Assembly (NCBI RefSeq): GCF_032362555.1
Contig: NC_083526.1
Location: 392,001 to 456,000, forward strand
Length of the DNA stretch: 64,000 nucleotides
Origin: Amyelois transitella
Taxonomy: Eukaryota > Arthropoda > Insecta > Lepidoptera > Pyralidae
Direction of reading: 5' to 3'
Shown here: piece after piece, positions 38,001 to 49,972 of the stretch
Numbering within the stretch: position 1 is the first letter of the stretch
Layout of the letters: each line of letters opens with the position of its first letter
Program-made: the position numbers and the translations under genes
Notes under the pieces: generated by a model
The model's database searches: none
Seen by the model: only the letters and a program-made list of their open reading frames with translations
What the model was told of the DNA's origin: nothing

Positions 38001-41000
38001 CCCTTCTCAGCCGGGAAACCACAATGTATAATATAATTGATAATAACCAGCCGACACTAACCACCCTCGTCTTTAACTTTATCTCCGCGTCCGTCATTAT
38101 TACCGCCACTGTCATCCGCACCTTTACCATCTTTTGTCTCACCAATATTTTTATCATTTTCATTCGTTTTGTCAATACAACCATTATTTTTTATTGTATT
38201 TTCATTATTTTTCATTGTATTTCCATTATTTTTCATTGTATTTCCATTGTTTTCATTTGATTTACCAACACTTTCATCAGTTTTGTTTGTTTTACCAACA
38301 TTTTCACCATTTTCGCTCTCAACTTTACTTTTGTTAGCTGTGGAAGGTCTGAATGATGTTCTATTGATATTCTTTATTTGCACATCGATTTCTGGTTCAC
38401 TGGAACTGCTGTCGCTTGAGATATTAATCGATTCTGTTTCACCTGACGATGCTGGTTAAAATAAGTTTTTAATAGCGGTTTTAATATTGTTTAAAGAAGC
38501 CGAATCTTTGCCTCAAGACTTAGCTACACTAAGGCTTATGTATGACTAGCTGTGCCCGCAACTTCGTTCGCGTGGAATAGTTGTTTAGGGCATCATTGAA
38601 GCCCTCGGATGAATAATTTTCCCCGTTAATTTCACATATTCTTTTATTTCTTTGCTTCTTATAGTTGCAGCGTGATGTTATATAGCCTAAAACCTTCCTC
38701 GATAAATGGTCTATTCAACACAAAAAGAATTTTTCAATTCGAACCAGTAGTTCCTGAGATTAGCGCGTTCAAACAAACAAACAAACTCTTCAGCTTTATA
38801 ATATTAGTTCTATCTATCTTTACATCACTCTGACTCTCATCAAAGCGTATTCTTTCTTCTTTCTTTATGTTAATCAAGACCGTCGCATGAAACAAACATT
38901 ATCTTAACGATCTTAGAAACTGGAAAAAGAACAGCCTCCAATCGATATTCTCCTTTTTTGAAGTCGATTAAATTACTAAAACCTTATCCTGAGCGTATTA
39001 AACACTATCCTGATAACCTCATCAATATCGGTTTAGGGAAACGCAAGATAATCGTTGACAAACATACATACAAGTCAAACTGAGAGCAATCTTTTTTTTA
39101 CTTGGACTTACGTGCCGATTCCACCACCTCCTCGCCGATCTCGTACTCCACATTGGTCTCCGGGACCTGCTTCTCGACGTACTGATACAAAATGGCGCCG
39201 GGGACCCGAGTAAGTTTGACTTTGCTCTCATCTGCAAACATTCATCGCTAAATAATGATGTGAAACAAGTCCTTATCATCATCTTATATATAACTAGAGG
39301 CCGCCCGCGACTTCGTCCGCATGGAAACCCTATCAATCCCGCGGGAACTCTGGGATAAAGAGTAGCTTATGTGTTATTCTGGGTCGTCCGCTACCCACAT
39401 ACCAAATTTCATCGTAATCGGTTCAGTAGTTTTTGCGTGAAAGAGTAACAAACATCTATACTGACAAAACTTTCGCATTTATAATATTTGTAGGATTACA
39501 AAATATAGTATCGTTAAGTTAGTATCACGTAATATAAGTTACGAACTTACTTCTTACGTCTGTGTAATTTTTACATATATATTTATTTTTCAACTTAATA
39601 ATAAACTTTTTGGCCCATGAACTTTGGATTCTTTCTTTAGGCGATGGGCTAGCAACCTGCCACTATTTTAATCTCAATTCTATCATTATGCTAAACAGCT
39701 GAACGTGGCCTATCAGTCTTTTCAAGACTGTTGGCTCTGTCTACCCCGCAAGGGACGTAACTCAATGTATGTATGTATGTCAACTTTACCGAAATAGTAT
39801 TTTTTTATTCACACCATTCAACCTTGTATCATAATATTTTATGGACACACTAGCGACCCGCCCCGGCTTCGCACGAGTGCAAAATTCGGAAAAAAATTAT
39901 ACATAAAAACCTTCCTCTTGAATCACTCAACCTGTTACAAAAAACCGCATCAAAATCCGTTGCGTAATTTTAAAGATTTAAGCATACAGACAAACAGACT
40001 AAAATAGCGACTTTGTTTTATACTATGTAGTGATTAAAAATTTATTTAAATAATTCACCAGGTTTTTCACCTCCGGTCAGTTGGCTCAGAGCGATCCTGT
40101 CGAATGCGTTATCATTTTTGTACGTCGTATAGGACACTTTCTCTGTCACTTCATGCGCCGGCACACACTCCTGCGCCTTGTAAAACGCGTCCATTGTTTC
40201 TTTGTCGTACAGTTTCTGAAATTATTACTTACATACATACATATGTATTACTTACATACATAGATAGTTTGTTCCGCCGCTTCTTCTACACATGCGCTTT
40301 GGAAGCGGTAGTAGTTATAATTAGATTTAAGTTATGTGACGTCAATAAGTGATACCTTGTATCCAATTTTGAAAATAAATCTATTCTATTCTATTCTATA
40401 GTGTACGGGTACGAGTTGAACGGTTGAGGTGCCCGGCTAATTCGTGTGGGGACACAGGTTCAAACCCTACTTCGACCGTCTACCGATTACTCTTCTGAGT
40501 TATGTAGTACATTAGTTTAAGTGCTAACGGATGCTCTTTGGGTGAGGCAAAGAAAAGATAATAAAGCCACGTATTACGTTAGCAGGAATACCTACATACA
40601 TATGGTCACGTCTATATCCCTTGTGGAGTAGACAGAGCCAACAGTCTTGAAAAGGAATAAGTCAATAAGCCAAATAGCTGAACGTGGCCATTTAGCCACG
40701 TTCAGCTATTTGGCTTATTGATAGAATTGAGATTCAAATAGTGACAGGTTGCTAACCCAACGCCTAAAAAAGAATCCCAAGTTTGTAAGCATATCCCTTA
40801 GTCGCCTTTTACGGCATCCATGAGAAAGAGATGGAGTTTTTTGTATTGGTGCCGGGAACCACACGGCCTACATAATGTACCAGTAAATAATATTGTTGCA
40901 CGTAAGACACTGTACATACTCAGCGAGGTTACCAACTTCTCACAATTCACCTTATTATAAGTTGTTGATTAATATTAATAAACCATTATTTCATTCCCAT

Positions 41001-44000
41001 ATTGTTTACCGGTCTTTGTAATTTTTTAATTTACCACCGACATATGATGTAAGGCACAATTATGGCATTGAATAAAATATATCTATAACATTTAAAATAT
41101 TTCGTGTTTAAATTTTATCAACCAAGATTCATGAATAGTCCACGATTTAGATTTAAGAGATCTATATTTGTAAATTGACGTCCGGAGAAAATGCTGCAGT
41201 GTAGTTTGTTCCGCCGCTTCTTCTACACATGCGCTTTGGCAGCGGTAGTGGTTATAATTAGATATTTAAGTGATGTGACGTCAATAAGTGATACCTTTTA
41301 TCCAATTTTGAAAATAAATCTATTCTGTTCTATTCTATTCCATTCCATTCTAATCTATTCACAGTTCTTACCATAGGATCTACGGCCGGCTCTCCTCTGT
41401 CGATTCTGGCCTGTCGTTCTTCCTGCTCTCTATCCAGCTCGGCGAAAATCTCCAAATCTTCCGCACTCGGCTTCATGTCTTCATCATCGTCAATGTTGTC
41501 AGCATTCATATTGTGCATGTAGTTTATCAGAGCTACACCGTCGCCTGAACTGTGCTGCACTGTGGATACAATATCGTAACTATTCGAAATGAGATAGGCT
41601 AAAATAAAGTGGTTCCAAATCACCCTAATCTTGTACTAACATTTTAAATTTCAGGCATTTTCAAACTCATAATTAACCGTCGTTTGCCGTGAACGGAGAC
41701 CTCAAGAAATTTATTGTATATTCTTAAAATTTTCACTAACAGGTTATGTCCGAAAAGTCGTAATAATAATACCTTAAATAACCTTAAATCGGCTGGAGTT
41801 ATTTGTCAGAAATATAAACATTATCTTGCCTATCTATAAATAAACTTACCACTATCTCTTCTTTGATCAATGTCCCCACTAGAATTTCTAGACTGGTTTT
41901 CATTATCTTTCTTCTCAATATTTTCATCTTTTTTATTTTCTTCTTTAGATTTTTCTGATTTACCATCACCATCAAAAGGCTCTTCATTTGAAGGTTTGTC
42001 CTCGTCGTGCCTTATTTCATTAATAACCACTTTCTTTAGAGGTTTCTTAATCTTGCTTGCAGAACTCTTCTTTTTCAAACTTGGTTTTAATTCCTTCTCA
42101 CTGATTATCTTTTTATCATGATCAATTATGAGATTACCCTCTTCTACAATACCACTAACAAATTTCGCTTCTCCGACTGTAGGTTTCTCGTTGACAGGAT
42201 TTACTTGCTCAACTGGTTCAATTATTTCAATCAGAGCCTTTTTCTTGGCATCTTCTGGTACCGTTTTTTCTTCTGATATAACTTCAGTTATTTTCGCTTT
42301 TGATTTCTTTCCCATTCCATGTTCTGAAAAAGATTATTGCTATTATAATACCATGTTTTACTATGATTCACTTACCTGAAAATATATATGATTCATTTAC
42401 CTGCCAATATCTGCGATGCTTTCTTCCGCTCTATGTGTGGTTGCTGACTAAACATCAAATTGCCCAAAGCTGAGAAGTTTGACATGAAATCGCTGAAAAA
42501 TTATAATAGATTTACGAAAAAGTAAATTATTATCTCGTTTGGTAAAACGTAAGGAACAAGCTTGGGGGAGTTTCAGAAATAAAAACCTAAATAATAGAAA
42601 CAATAACAGTTACAATGCGCATATAAACGACTCATTGCCGTCATCAACTTTTCAAGGCCATCGGATCTGTCTTATCCGTAAAGGACTATTGAGACAATAC
42701 TTACTCGCCGCGGCTGGTAGACGGACTCTGGACTTCCCTATATCCTCCCCAGTAATCGTCCTGGGGAGGCATTGGGTTGTGGCTGACTTCCTGCACCAAA
42801 CACTTTCCCTGCTCAATGTTGGACCATTCTATCATGTTTGTTGTAGTTCCTGTAATATATTTAAATTGCTTTTAATAGTAGTTTCATCTGAGGTAAAAAT
42901 TAGGCTATTCTGACGTTTGTAGATACATTAGCAGTTAATTAATTCTTTGTTTCTCGGTTTCGATCCAAAAGTAGGCGATCAAATCATCCGACCAGATTGA
43001 ATATCTGAATATGATGAAAAGTAACAATGTTAGAATTTTCAGCACTATAATGGTTAATACGGGTGGGTATTTATATTGTAAAATACATTATAAGTTGTTG
43101 ATACTAAATACATACTTTAAATTGGAAAATAAATTTCTAGCAGAATCGTCTACTAAATTAACTTTATCGCTAAATTCCTTACCATCTTCTTTGTCTTCCA
43201 CTTTAAAATCTTCACTGTCAACATCACTACTCTCTTCGCTTGTACTGTCATCAGCTTCAGACCCTGTCAGCATGTCAACCGCAACACCGTCTTTTACTTT
43301 AACCTCGCTTGGACCAAATTTCTGCTCCAAAATGGATGGTCCCTCGGTTTCATCGACTTCTGTAGTTACTGGCTTAGGTTTATTTTCAGCATTCTCTTTT
43401 TGTTCTTCTCCCTGTCAAGTTTTAATAGAAACTATCATAATCTTCGTCTGATTTTCATTTCGCCTAGCGTGGGTAAATGTCTTTTTATCTCACCTTCGCC
43501 AAAAGACATAAATAAAAATTCGGTTGCAGTAGGTATAAACCCAAAATTGAAACAAGAATATATCAGTAATGTACAAAAAAAATTTGCTACTTTCCTAGAG
43601 AGGTAGGCAGAGACAACCTTTCACGTGCCACGATACTTCTTTTACTTCATTCACATTTTACAAAACTCTCTTCATCAAGCCCATCGGTTCAAGGAACAGT
43701 GTTAGTGTTAACTCACACCACTCAACAATTCATGCTGCGGATAACGCTGACAAATGCCCTGTCTAACTTAACCTAAACAAATCCTTACCTCTGGCAGCCC
43801 CAATTTCTCTCTCTCCTCCTTCTCCTTCGCATCCCTGATGGCTCTCTTCTCGTCTCTCATCCGGATCAAGTACCTGACACTTTGCATCACCTTCTCCTGT
43901 TCCCTTGCTATCCATCTGATAACAGAAAGTTATTATATTAATACGTCACCTTTTCTTTAGGCTGTGAAAGATAAAACTGCAAAAAAAAACTAACAAATGC

Positions 44001-47000
44001 TAACAATGAAAATTCGCAAGGCCATCGGTGTCAGCTGGAGAAATAACCGTATCATGAACCAAACTTCTTGCGAAGCCCGCCAAAGGCTTCCAGCTACCTA
44101 TCCAAACCCCTTGGTTGAGGGACGATAGTTCCCAAAAACAGATCTCTAGAAATAATACCTTTTCCTCTCAGCAATTTCCTCCTGAACTCCACCCCTTTGC
44201 CAAGCTTCAGCGCACGCGCGATCCCTGGGGAACACCGGCCTGTTATCCAGGTTCTGAAGATCTTTGATCCGGAGCGTCAGTGTCTTTCTGTAGGCTGGGA
44301 TGATGCGTACTACTGGGTTCCCAGTTAGCACCAGCACTAGAAGTGAAAGTTATTCGTGGATTCTCGAATAAGTAAATATTGCCCAAATAAAACAGAGATG
44401 GCATTACAGTATGATCTGTGGTCCAGTGTTCAGCCACCTTATTCGTGATTTTTGATAATAGGTAAGGTATGTGTAGCATCTTCCCTCTCTCACAATGATT
44501 GTGAAGTTGAAAAGTAGGAAACAGAGCTATTATATATAAGACATAATGGTAAATAATAATAAGCCTTGTCAAAAAGCCCATCATCAAGTGCATCCTTAAT
44601 CGTGGATACAATCAGTCTCGTGACTTGAAAATGAGGACAATTTTTTGTTGAGCATTCCATTGGGAGCGGCGAATAAGTAACCTGACCGAATTCAACAATT
44701 GTGGGAATCAGGCAAGTGCCTTTGCTCTCAAACCTCGCTAGCTAGATAGTGTAATGAATAATTTTGATCCTGCTAAAACCTAATGCAGTAAGATCTTCAA
44801 ACAGAATAGACTAACCCTTAAGGATGATCATATCCGCAAGAACGTCAACAATGAGCGGGTCTTCCAGTCGGTTGTATGACAAGTCCAGCACTGACAGATT
44901 GCGGCAGTTTCGAAGTTGTTCCAGGTCATCTGGGAATCCAGAATTTCAGGTTAACGAGTGTTATCAGAAGAAACTATAGAGCGTGAACATACATAGGCAC
45001 GATCCCTCATACTTCTTTTGCTTCATTCACATCTTTATGTAAGCTCGTCATTTTAGGGTACTATTAGCCTTTCGCCATGACGTCTTAGATTTAATCTAGG
45101 TGCATTCGTCTAGCCTTTTTACATTTCCATTAACGTTAATCAAGGGAATGGTTATCCCTCCCTGAAGATGATCTAATTCCTCGTACAAGACTAAGTAATG
45201 AAATTTTAATTTTAGTAACCGAAAACTCACCATAAGAAGACAGCATATTATGAGCAATGCTCAACGTGTGCAGGTCTGGGACGACGTCCAAATTCTCGAT
45301 TTTACACACGAAGTTGTGGTCAAGATTCAAAGTGTCCAGCTTAGGGCATCCCGCTAGGTTTTCTATCTTTCTGACCACGTTATAGTGAAGGTAAAGACAT
45401 TTCAGCTCGGACTGGGCATCTAAACCTTCAATTCTCTGGATGCCGTTGTTTTCAAGAAATATGCATTTCAGGCCAGTGTATTCTTCTAGATTTTCGATTT
45501 TGGAGAAGCCCTGCGTGCGTAAGGTAAGATATGATTATTCTTGATTTAGAAATAATATCGATAAAAATAAAAGTCATCGTATGGTGTTGATAGATTGATT
45601 TAGAAAACTGAATTATAATTTTGATATTCTGTAGGTTCGTCTGTTTTCTACTGAACACCAGAGATTTCAGATTTCTTTAAATTTTAAGTAATTTCCAGAC
45701 ATGCCCACAGAAGTTGAACAATATTGGAGTAAATACCCAGCTATATTTTCCCCGTAGACAACTACCTCAAAATCATTTATTACCTTAAAATGTAAATATA
45801 GGATGTCATTCAAATAAGGCGTGCAGTACAACTTGTGTTGTTTGCAGTGGTTCCTTATAAACTCCTTGGTCATCCTCGGACCCCTGTTCATCTCCTCCAT
45901 CTCTTCCTCGAATTTCTTCTGAATCTCTCGTTTTTTCTCTCGCTCTTGCTCCGCTTCTTCTGCCTTTCTTTCTTCAATTTGTTTCTGCCTTTCTACTGAT
46001 GTTATGCGCACTCCTGAAACAATATTTTTATTTTCAAAATCATGATCTTCTGGCATTATTCTAGCTATCATTTTCACTTCTCTGGAGTGGAGCCCAGGTA
46101 CTGGTTGGATTGAATTATGGTTACACATCCAATTCTCTGAATGTGCAGGTTTCACATGATATCTTTCCTTACCGAAAGAGCATTGGATAACAATTAAACT
46201 AAGGTAACCATGAATTTTAGAGGGTGCTGTGATTCGGACTGATTAACTACCAAGGAACACCTTCCACCAGGCTGGATGTTATGTTGAGGAAATCGCATCA
46301 TTATTTTCTTTATAAGTTCATAGTAAAGTTAACTTTTTGCATCATTTTAAATACTTACTTTTTGTTTCCCCCTCCGTTGGCGGCAATCCGCATTCAATAC
46401 TTTGCTTTAGTTCGTTCAAACTGTTATTAGCGTCGACGATACCAGCATTATCACCTTGACCTTTTGCATCTGATTCCACTGCTGGCAACTCACGAATTTT
46501 GCAACTTTGTTGTAAAGGCTTCTTTCTAGACTCTTCTCTTCGAAGCAAATTGTTTGCAAGTCTCAAAACTTCTTTATTGTCCTTCATGTTATGTTTTATA
46601 TCACACAAAAGACCATCTATTCTCTTGTTCCTTTCTTGTTCTTGCTTTTTGAATTCCTCTAGTCTTTTGTTGCGTTCCTCCGAAACATTACTGAGATCAA
46701 TATCCCATAACTCTTTTCGCATTTTCGCACTTTTTTCTGCTATCACTGGATCTAACGGGATTTCAGGTGGTGGTGGTGGTATCTTCGTCTTTTCATCATC
46801 ACATAGATTTGGAACGTCTGAATTGATATTTCCTTTGATAGGATGCAAGATATCGTGCGACTTTTGTAATATGTCATCTACTTCTTTCATAAATGTCTTA
46901 CACTCTTTATTTCTCATTTCGTATCTCTCTTTGCTTTGATTAATTCTATCTTCGTGACATTTCAATTCTACGTTTAGTCTTTTAATAGAATCATTTATAT

Positions 47001-48534
47001 CATCTATTTGTGATCGCGAAACATTTGATTCGATTTCGATATTTTCCGTTGTGTTTTCTTCGGCAGTTTCTCGGGCATCTTCATTCATTTCTTCCAATTT
47101 CGCCGATTCAGCTATCATTCCATGTTTTCTTCTCAATATTTCTCCTTCTTCTTTTATATTTTGATATGCAATGTTAGATTTTTTAGAGTTTTCTAGAGCT
47201 TCATTGACATCATTTAATAATTCATTCATACTATTCAACTTGTTGGTTATATCTTCCCGAATTAAAGTGCTGAGATTTTCAGCTCCCTCGACAATATTCC
47301 GAGCCAGACTTTTCATTTCAGTGAACTCTAGTGCTTTGTTGTCTCTATTGTCATGATCACCTAACTCAAAGATATCCTCTAAAGCATTTTGTAGTGTTTG
47401 TTCCATTCTTTCGTCAAATTTTTGTTGACCAGTTATTACTTGTTCATTAACATCAGATTCATTTTGTGATTCTTCAAAATTGTTTGCGGGCTCTTCAGGT
47501 AGTGATTTGTTACTTGAATTTTCTAAAGATGTGTCATCTAAAATCACGTTGATATCTTGAAGCGCTTTTTGTGTATCTTTAAGCCTTGCCTCAAAACTTT
47601 TTGGAAACACTTCTTCTATATCAACTGGTTCTTCCTCTTTCTTTTTTTGTTCGGTTTTTATTTCAATTTCTCCACTCAAGTTGAGATTAATAGGATTATC
47701 TCTAATAGATTCATTTATAGCATATTTTTCCTGAACTTCTTGTATAGCCGTCTTTCTGATTTGCCCTTTGATTACATGAATGGAAGATTCTTTTAAAATT
47801 GGATTTTTCATTATATTTGCTTTAGTGTCACTTGTGTTTGTGGTACACTCAGGACTTTCGTAGTCATCTGCTAACTTTTGCAACATTTCTTTAGTTTCCT
47901 GAAATCTTGTCTCGTAAGATTTGTCAGTATATTGACTAACAACTTTTTCTATGGCTTCATATTCTTCCTCGTAATCGGTTTCCTCGCTCTCGGAGTCATT
48001 TTCTAATTTAGGAGGCCCTTGATTTATTGTTTTAAAATCTGCAACTGAATTCATTAAAGCTTGCATATTCTGGTAATTAATTTTGTCAACCTGCTCCTTA
48101 TTGCCTTTTGCCGAATCTATATCACTTCTTATTTGAGTATAAGAAGGCAGATTTATATGGTCAAGAGGCACAGCAATTGGCTTCATCTGCTTACTAGCTA
48201 TTTGAATTTGGCGTGCTTTATCTATTAGAATTGGATTAGCATTGATCATCTCTCTGATTTCTTCATCTGTGAATGGTTTGTTAGATTCCTTTACCTCGGT
48301 AAAAGGTTGACCTGTCATGACTTCATATTCTGATTTCACTTCGCCAGGGAAGGATGCAGCAATGTAAGAAGGGTTGGGATTCTCATTTGGTTCCGTCAAA
48401 GGTTTAAGTTCGTTTTCAATCACTCTTTGTAAAACATCTTTAGGTAATTTAGCATCTTTGAAGAATATTTCTAGTTCTGCCCGCTTTTTTTCTATATATT
48501 CAGGGTCGACAACTGAAGTTCCTGGTATATTCAT
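35095..48534 (-). CDS. DNAAF1: Dynein axonemal assembly factor 1 (DNAAF1/LRRC50, Drosophila dtr)
   Basis: A cytoplasmic leucine-rich-repeat protein needed to preassemble outer and inner dynein arms for motile cilia and sperm. Exons on -: 48534-46359, 46013-45784, 45510-45231, 44929-44816, 44336-44159, 43915-43789, 43411-43183, 42849-42705, 42492-42401, 42323-41850, 41559-41372, 40215-40071, 39231-39112, 38451-38062, 36386-36187, 35625-35095 (5619 nt, 1872 aa; all phases agree). Exon 1 alone gives 725 acidic, coiled-coil-prone residues. Residues ~755-1000 hold the conserved core: [16 protein letters not shown], repeats such as [20 protein letters not shown], and the LRR cap [19 protein letters not shown]. 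The C-terminal half is low-complexity acidic sequence with islands ([17 protein letters not shown]). In exon 7 the inner donor at 43182 keeps frame, whereas a later GTATGT would not. The human protein is about 725 aa; the size excess lies at both ends. Confidence 0.9.
35753..35922 (+). repeat. SINE-A fragment (tail two thirds)
   Basis: Starts TGAGGGATAGGCTTATAAAC. The AAGACTG half of the hairpin is lost; it ends GTGATCATATGTATGTAT. Confidence 0.8.
37591..38041. repeat. ~90-bp direct repeat flanking a Helitron in DNAAF1 intron 14
   Basis: 37591-37680 and 37951-38041 share TTAAGATCCCTCTAAA, CGGTTTTGCCCTTCTCAGCC and ATAATATAATTGA with a few differences. Between them lies a - strand Helitron (about 37681-37950) whose terminal CTAG is altered to CTTG. 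The right copy ends about 20 bp from the DNAAF1 exon 14 donor. Confidence 0.75.
38170..38260 (-). repeat. Coding 21-bp tandem repeat in DNAAF1 exon 14
   Basis: Encodes [21 protein letters not shown] and NNG in a row. The DNA unit (TTTCATTGTATTTCCATTATT) recurs with few changes, so this is a recent expansion in a disordered Asn/Lys region. Confidence 0.8.
38546..38812 (-). mobile_element. Non-autonomous Helitron
   Basis: Reverse complement ends GCGGGCACAGCTAG next to T. The start (GAACTAATATTATAAAGCTG) is slightly diverged. Same family as 21452. Confidence 0.75.
39294..39495 (-). mobile_element. Non-autonomous Helitron (TCCTACAAATATTATAAA type)
   Basis: The - strand starts TCCTACAAATATTATAAATG after A and ends GCGGGCGGCCTCTAG before T. 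A close relative lies at 62371. Confidence 0.82.
39606..39780 (+). repeat. SINE-A fragment (tail two thirds)
   Basis: From AACTTTGGATTCTTTCTTTA to CCGCAAGGGACGTAACTCAA and (TATG)n. It has a 10-bp deletion in the tail block. Confidence 0.8.
39850..40033 (-). mobile_element. Non-autonomous Helitron-like element (TCACTACATAG type)
   Basis: The - strand starts TCACTACATAGTATAAAACA after A and ends GGGGCGGGTCGCTAG before T. It ends about 38 bp from DNAAF1 exon 12. Confidence 0.75.
40266..40400 (+). repeat. Family C retroposon 3' end
   Basis: GTTTGTTCCGCCGCTTCTTC, GACGTCAATAAGTGATACC and (TATTC)n; 5'-truncated. Confidence 0.75.
40400..40575 (+). repeat. tRNA-like SINE remnant
   Basis: CGGTTGAGGTGCCCGG (A-box-like) and GGTTCAAACCC (B-box-like, 10 of 11) are about 35 bp apart, followed by a GGGTGAGGCAAAG body. 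It is not a tRNA gene: there is no closing stem. Confidence 0.5.
40592..40866 (-). repeat. SINE-A copy with internal inverted duplication
   Basis: At 40660-40720 the block AAATAGCTGAACGTGGCCAT is followed by its own inverse (TAGCCACGTTCAGCTATTTG), forming a ~27-bp near-perfect palindrome inside the copy. The ends are normal. Confidence 0.85.
41130..41350 (+). repeat. Family C retroposon, longest copy
   Basis: Runs from GATTTAGATTTAAGAGATCT through GCTGCAGTGTAGTTTGTTCC to GAAAATAAATCTATTCTGTT and (TATTC)n. The tail ends 22 bp from DNAAF1 exon 11. Confidence 0.78.
43590..43700 (-). repeat. LINE-B fragment without the CATA tail
   Basis: GAGGTAGGCAGAGACAACC, GTGCCACGATACTTCTTTT and CTTCATTCACATTTT match LINE-B codons with frameshifts. 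It lies in DNAAF1 intron 6. Confidence 0.6.
44990..45040 (-). repeat. LINE-B scrap in DNAAF1 intron 3
   Basis: CACGATCCCTCATACTTCTT followed by GCTTCATTCACATC; about 45 bp only. Confidence 0.5.
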
Positions 48535-49972
48535 ATTTTATTACGATCACAGTAAAGTTGATAGAAATTTATTGTGACTTACATACATTGTTTACTTGTA
48601 TCCATGGGAACGGCATTTTATTTTGTTTGATCGAAGTAGAATTTAAATTTGAATTACGGTGGTGACGTCCGCAAAATGACTTCTTTATAGGAAAAGATTT
48701 TACCTACTTCTTGTGTTCGTCATTTTGGTTAAAACAATTCATTAAAACAAACATTTAGATTAAAAATTATAATGTGATACTAAGTAATAATAAATGTTTG
48801 CAACATCCGAAATGGTAAATATGAAGATCTGGTATACATATAAATTTAAGACCATCTTGTACTTATATTATGCAAATAAAAAAATTTAATTTGATTTTAT
48901 AATTTGAACTTATATCCGTTTGTAAATGAAATTGGTCGAACCAATTTCGTTACTTCGTGTCTCTTCAAACCATGACATTGGCAGAATCACCTAAAGTCCG
49001 ATGAAAACATACATAAACCGTCCGATAAACCATAATACATACATAAAATCACGCCTCTTTCCCGGAGGGGTAGGCAGAGACTGCACCTTTCCACTTGAGA
49101 GCCATAATATAGAAAATGAAGAAAGAAAGAAAACAAAGGAAAAGTTACAAGTTATTCAATTATAGGTGTTTGTAGTAGTAATACAGTCAACCGCATTATA
49201 AATTACCCTGCATGGAACTCTATGACACGGTGTAAGAGGCGAATTTGCAGTGAATTTGCATTAGAACCCATTTTTTGCTGTTTGTAATTAATATTTTGAT
49301 TGGAGTGGGAAGGCCTAGAAGAACGTATAGGATACATGTTATGTATCTATTATCCTATTTTAATTGGATTTTTAATGTCCACAATGTACATAATATTTAA
49401 ATTAGTACTACCTTCTCTAATCTTTAGCTGTGAGCCCATAACACATCCGTAAATAAAAAAAAGTAAACTGTCGAATAGTAATTTCGGTAAAATAGCTAAA
49501 AGGCAATGTTGCCTGTATATAAAGTTTCCTAAAATTTCTGTTAAATTATACCATTAAAATACCTTGACTTTATTACTTTGGTTGGATAAATGGAAAACAC
49601 AACATAAATAACACATCTGCCCTTGAAATTTTTAAATGAGTGAAATAAATGTTTTCGGCTTTGATTGACTATGTATGTCACTTATTTCTTTTATAGTGGC
49701 ACTATTAAATATTAAAACAACTTTGATACTTGCTTTAAAATTTGGAAAGGGGATGGGTGGGAGGTGGGACATTAACATGTTATGGAATGGCAATACATCT
49801 TTATTTATGTTGTTTTGTTGGGTGCGACTTGTGCAAGTGAAGTGTATTTTGAATCCAACTTTCTTCTGTTAATTAATAATCAAATCAGGATAAATTTGGA
49901 CTAAATTCCCTTCATCTTTTAGGAACTTCTTTGTCATGAGCAAAGGTGCTGTGAAATTATAATTCTATCGTG
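48535..49972. promoter_or_regulatory. Shared upstream region of DNAAF1 (-) and TBC1D7 (+)
   Basis: The two start codons face away from each other across 1.4 kb, so promoters for both should lie here. It contains a LINE-B 3' end at 49036-49105, a LINE-B upstream scrap at 49300 (GGAAGGCCTAGAAGAACGTA) and no ORF of note. I see no firm core-promoter motif. Confidence 0.45.
49036..49105 (-). repeat. LINE-B 3' end
   Basis: The - strand reads WKGAVSAYPSGKEA then TGA and TTTTATGTATG. Confidence 0.7.

Noticed and set aside
38024-38459. Phe/Ile-rich + strand open frames resembling membrane proteins
   Set aside because: They are the complement of the Asn/Lys-rich DNAAF1 exon 14.
43088-43182. Longer DNAAF1 exon 7 ending at a GTATGT donor near 43115
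   Set aside because: It ends in a phase that makes exon 8 read into TGA within 13 codons. The GTAAGG donor at 43182 keeps frame.
46499-47796. Open frames on the + strand across DNAAF1 exon 1
   Set aside because: They are antisense shadows of a long AT-biased exon whose - strand frame joins the LRR exons.
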